Part shown: piece after piece, positions 4,069 through 5,083 of the stretch
Layout of the letters: each line of letters begins with the position of its first letter
Numbering within the stretch: the first letter of the stretch is position 1
DNA from: Desulfobacteraceae bacterium
GTDB taxonomy: Bacteria; Desulfobacterota; Desulfobacteria; Desulfobacterales; JAABPS01
Reading direction: 5' to 3'
Length of the DNA: 5,083 nt
Assembly (NCBI GenBank): GCA_011391835.1
Contig: JAABPS010000228.1
Coordinates: 1 to 5,083, forward strand
The notes under the pieces: model-generated
Database searches by the model: none
What the model was told of the DNA's origin: nothing
What the model saw: only the letters and a program-made list of their open reading frames with translations
Translations under genes and position numbers: made by a program

Positions 4069-5083
4069 TAACAGCAGGAATCGTAGGCGCCACAGGTTAT
4101 AGCGGCGGAGAGGTGCTTCGGGTGCTGATGGAGCATCCAGGGGTGAAAGTCGTCTGGGCAACCAGCAGAACCGGAAATGAAGTTGCGGATTTTCATCCAA
4201 ACCTCTATGACTCAGGTATCTGTCTGATCCATCCGGACCAGGCAACGCCATGTGATGTGGTTTTTCTTGCATTGCCGGTCAGCGCTTCACTTGAGGCAGC
4301 GGAGATCTTTTTAAATCAGGGGTGCAAAGTTATTGATCTTAGCGCTGCATTCCGTTTATCAGACAGGAAAGTATGGGAGAAGGTTTATGGGCAACCGCAT
4401 ACCAAATGGCATCTGGCAGAAAAGGCAGTGTATGGGATTTCTGAACTGCACAAAGAAAAGATCAAAAAAACCCAACTGGTGGCCAATCCGGGCTGTTTTT
4501 CATCAGCCGCTATTTTAGGCCTGGCGCCCTTATTTAAGGAAGACATGGCGGATGAGCATAAAGTGATTGTCAATGGTCTTTCAGGGACGGCCGGGGTCGG
4601 AGCGGAGCTTTCACGGGCAGCACATCATCCGGAAATCGGAAATAATCTTGTTCCCTATAATGCGGTAAATCATCGCCATACGTATGAAATGGAGCAGGAG
4701 CTTGGGATCATTGCGAATAAAAAGGTTTCGGTTCATTTTACGCCTGTTTATGTTCCTATTATTCGGGGTATTTTGGATATCTGTCACGTATTTCCAAAAA
4801 GGCCAGTAAAAAAGGATGACCTTATCAGGATATACAAAGATTTTTATAAGGATGACTATTTTGTAAAGATCTATGATCTACCCAAAGAGGAAAATACATC
4901 CTGGCAGTACAAACCATACCCATGGGTCAATTCGGTAGCTGGAACCAATTATTGCTATATCGGATTGGACGTAGATGAGGATCGAAACCGCATCGTTGTA
5001 TTTAGCGTTCTGGATAGTATTGGAAAGGGCGGTGCACAGGCCGGTGTTGAAAATATGAATCTGATGTTTGGATTGGACAGGGC
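4065..5083 (+). CDS. argC: N-acetyl-gamma-glutamyl-phosphate reductase (ArgC), 3' end cut by window edge
   Basis: The frame is open from the ATG at 4065 to the right edge: 339 codons, against about 345 for the family, so only a few C-terminal residues are missing. The enzyme reduces N-acetyl-glutamyl phosphate to the semialdehyde with NADPH, the third step of arginine synthesis in the cytoplasm. Visible features are the nucleotide-binding GIVGATGYSGGE (5-16), VIDLSAAFRL (89-98), the catalytic Cys144 in NPGCFSS, SGTAGVGAE (173-181), NHRHTYEMEQ (202-211, with His203 and His205) and the family C-terminal signature KGGAQAGVENMNLMFGL. The cysteine motif reads NPGCFSS where NPGCYPT is usual. The start is fixed by GGAGGGG inside the end of dapA and by the ATGA overlap with its stop codon, which implies coupled translation. 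The short length and motifs fit ArgC; a LysY-type paralogue is less likely because dapA points to the diaminopimelate route. Confidence 0.95.
   Translation, partial: MITAGIVGATGYSGGEVLRVLMEHPGVKVVWATSRTGNEVADFHPNLYDSGICLIHPDQATPCDVVFLALPVSASLEAAEIFLNQGCKVIDLSAAFRLSDRKVWEKVYGQPHTKWHLAEKAVYGISELHKEKIKKTQLVANPGCFSSAAILGLAPLFKEDMADEHKVIVNGLSGTAGVGAELSRAAHHPEIGNNLVPYNAVNHRHTYEMEQELGIIANKKVSVHFTPVYVPIIRGILDICHVFPKRPVKKDDLIRIYKDFYKDDYFVKIYDLPKEENTSWQYKPYPWVNSVAGTNYCYIGLDVDEDRNRIVVFSVLDSIGKGGAQAGVENMNLMFGLDR

Noticed and set aside
4027..4573. Minus-strand frames and an internal plus-strand frame over argC
   Set aside because: The argC frame is open with catalytic motifs throughout; these are shadows.
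1..5083. Mobile elements, CRISPR arrays, attachment sites
   Set aside because: No transposase or integrase motifs, no regularly spaced repeats and no tRNA were seen on either strand.

Overview
The window reads as a piece of chromosome from a strictly anaerobic, Gram-negative-type bacterium, most likely a Desulfobacterota (sulfate-reducer-like) lineage. This rests on a tungsten-type aldehyde:ferredoxin oxidoreductase (AOR) family gene, a dicluster ferredoxin, and a lipoprotein-like SPOR + NlpC/P60 protein of a kind I associate with that phylum. The taxonomic call is inference; no rRNA or other marker gene is present.

Left part (1-1821, minus strand): a compact three-gene operon transcribed leftwards in the order sirtuin (Sir2-family NAD-dependent deacylase), small 2x[4Fe-4S] ferredoxin-like protein, AOR-family oxidoreductase. 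The ferredoxin and AOR genes overlap by four bases (ATGA) and look translationally coupled as electron-transfer and catalytic subunits. The AOR is cut by the left window edge after 238 codons. A sigma70-like promoter (1864-1892) precedes the sirtuin gene.

Middle (1822-2820): a short divergent intergenic region, then a plus-strand gene for a membrane-anchored or lipoprotein cell-wall hydrolase with a SPOR domain and an NlpC/P60 peptidase domain (Cys187, His239, His251).

Intergenic 2821-3168 (348 bp): this is not empty. It holds a good sigma70 promoter (2909-2936), a possible 32-codon leader ORF with a dense Lys/Arg block, a GC-rich hairpin with two mutually exclusive partners, a small AT-rich hairpin, and a strong intrinsic terminator (3102-3141) placed between the promoter and the ribosome-binding site of dapA. 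The layout is that of a transcription-attenuation leader for an amino-acid operon. I do not recognise it as a known riboswitch or T-box.

Right part (3169-5083, plus strand): dapA (lysine/diaminopimelate synthesis) overlaps argC (arginine synthesis) by four bases. argC runs off the right edge only a few residues before its expected end. The pair joins first-branch lysine/DAP and arginine genes in one transcript behind the apparent attenuator.

The points most worth following are the dapA-argC leader and the sirtuin-ferredoxin-AOR operon. Neither is proven to be a new system from sequence alone.
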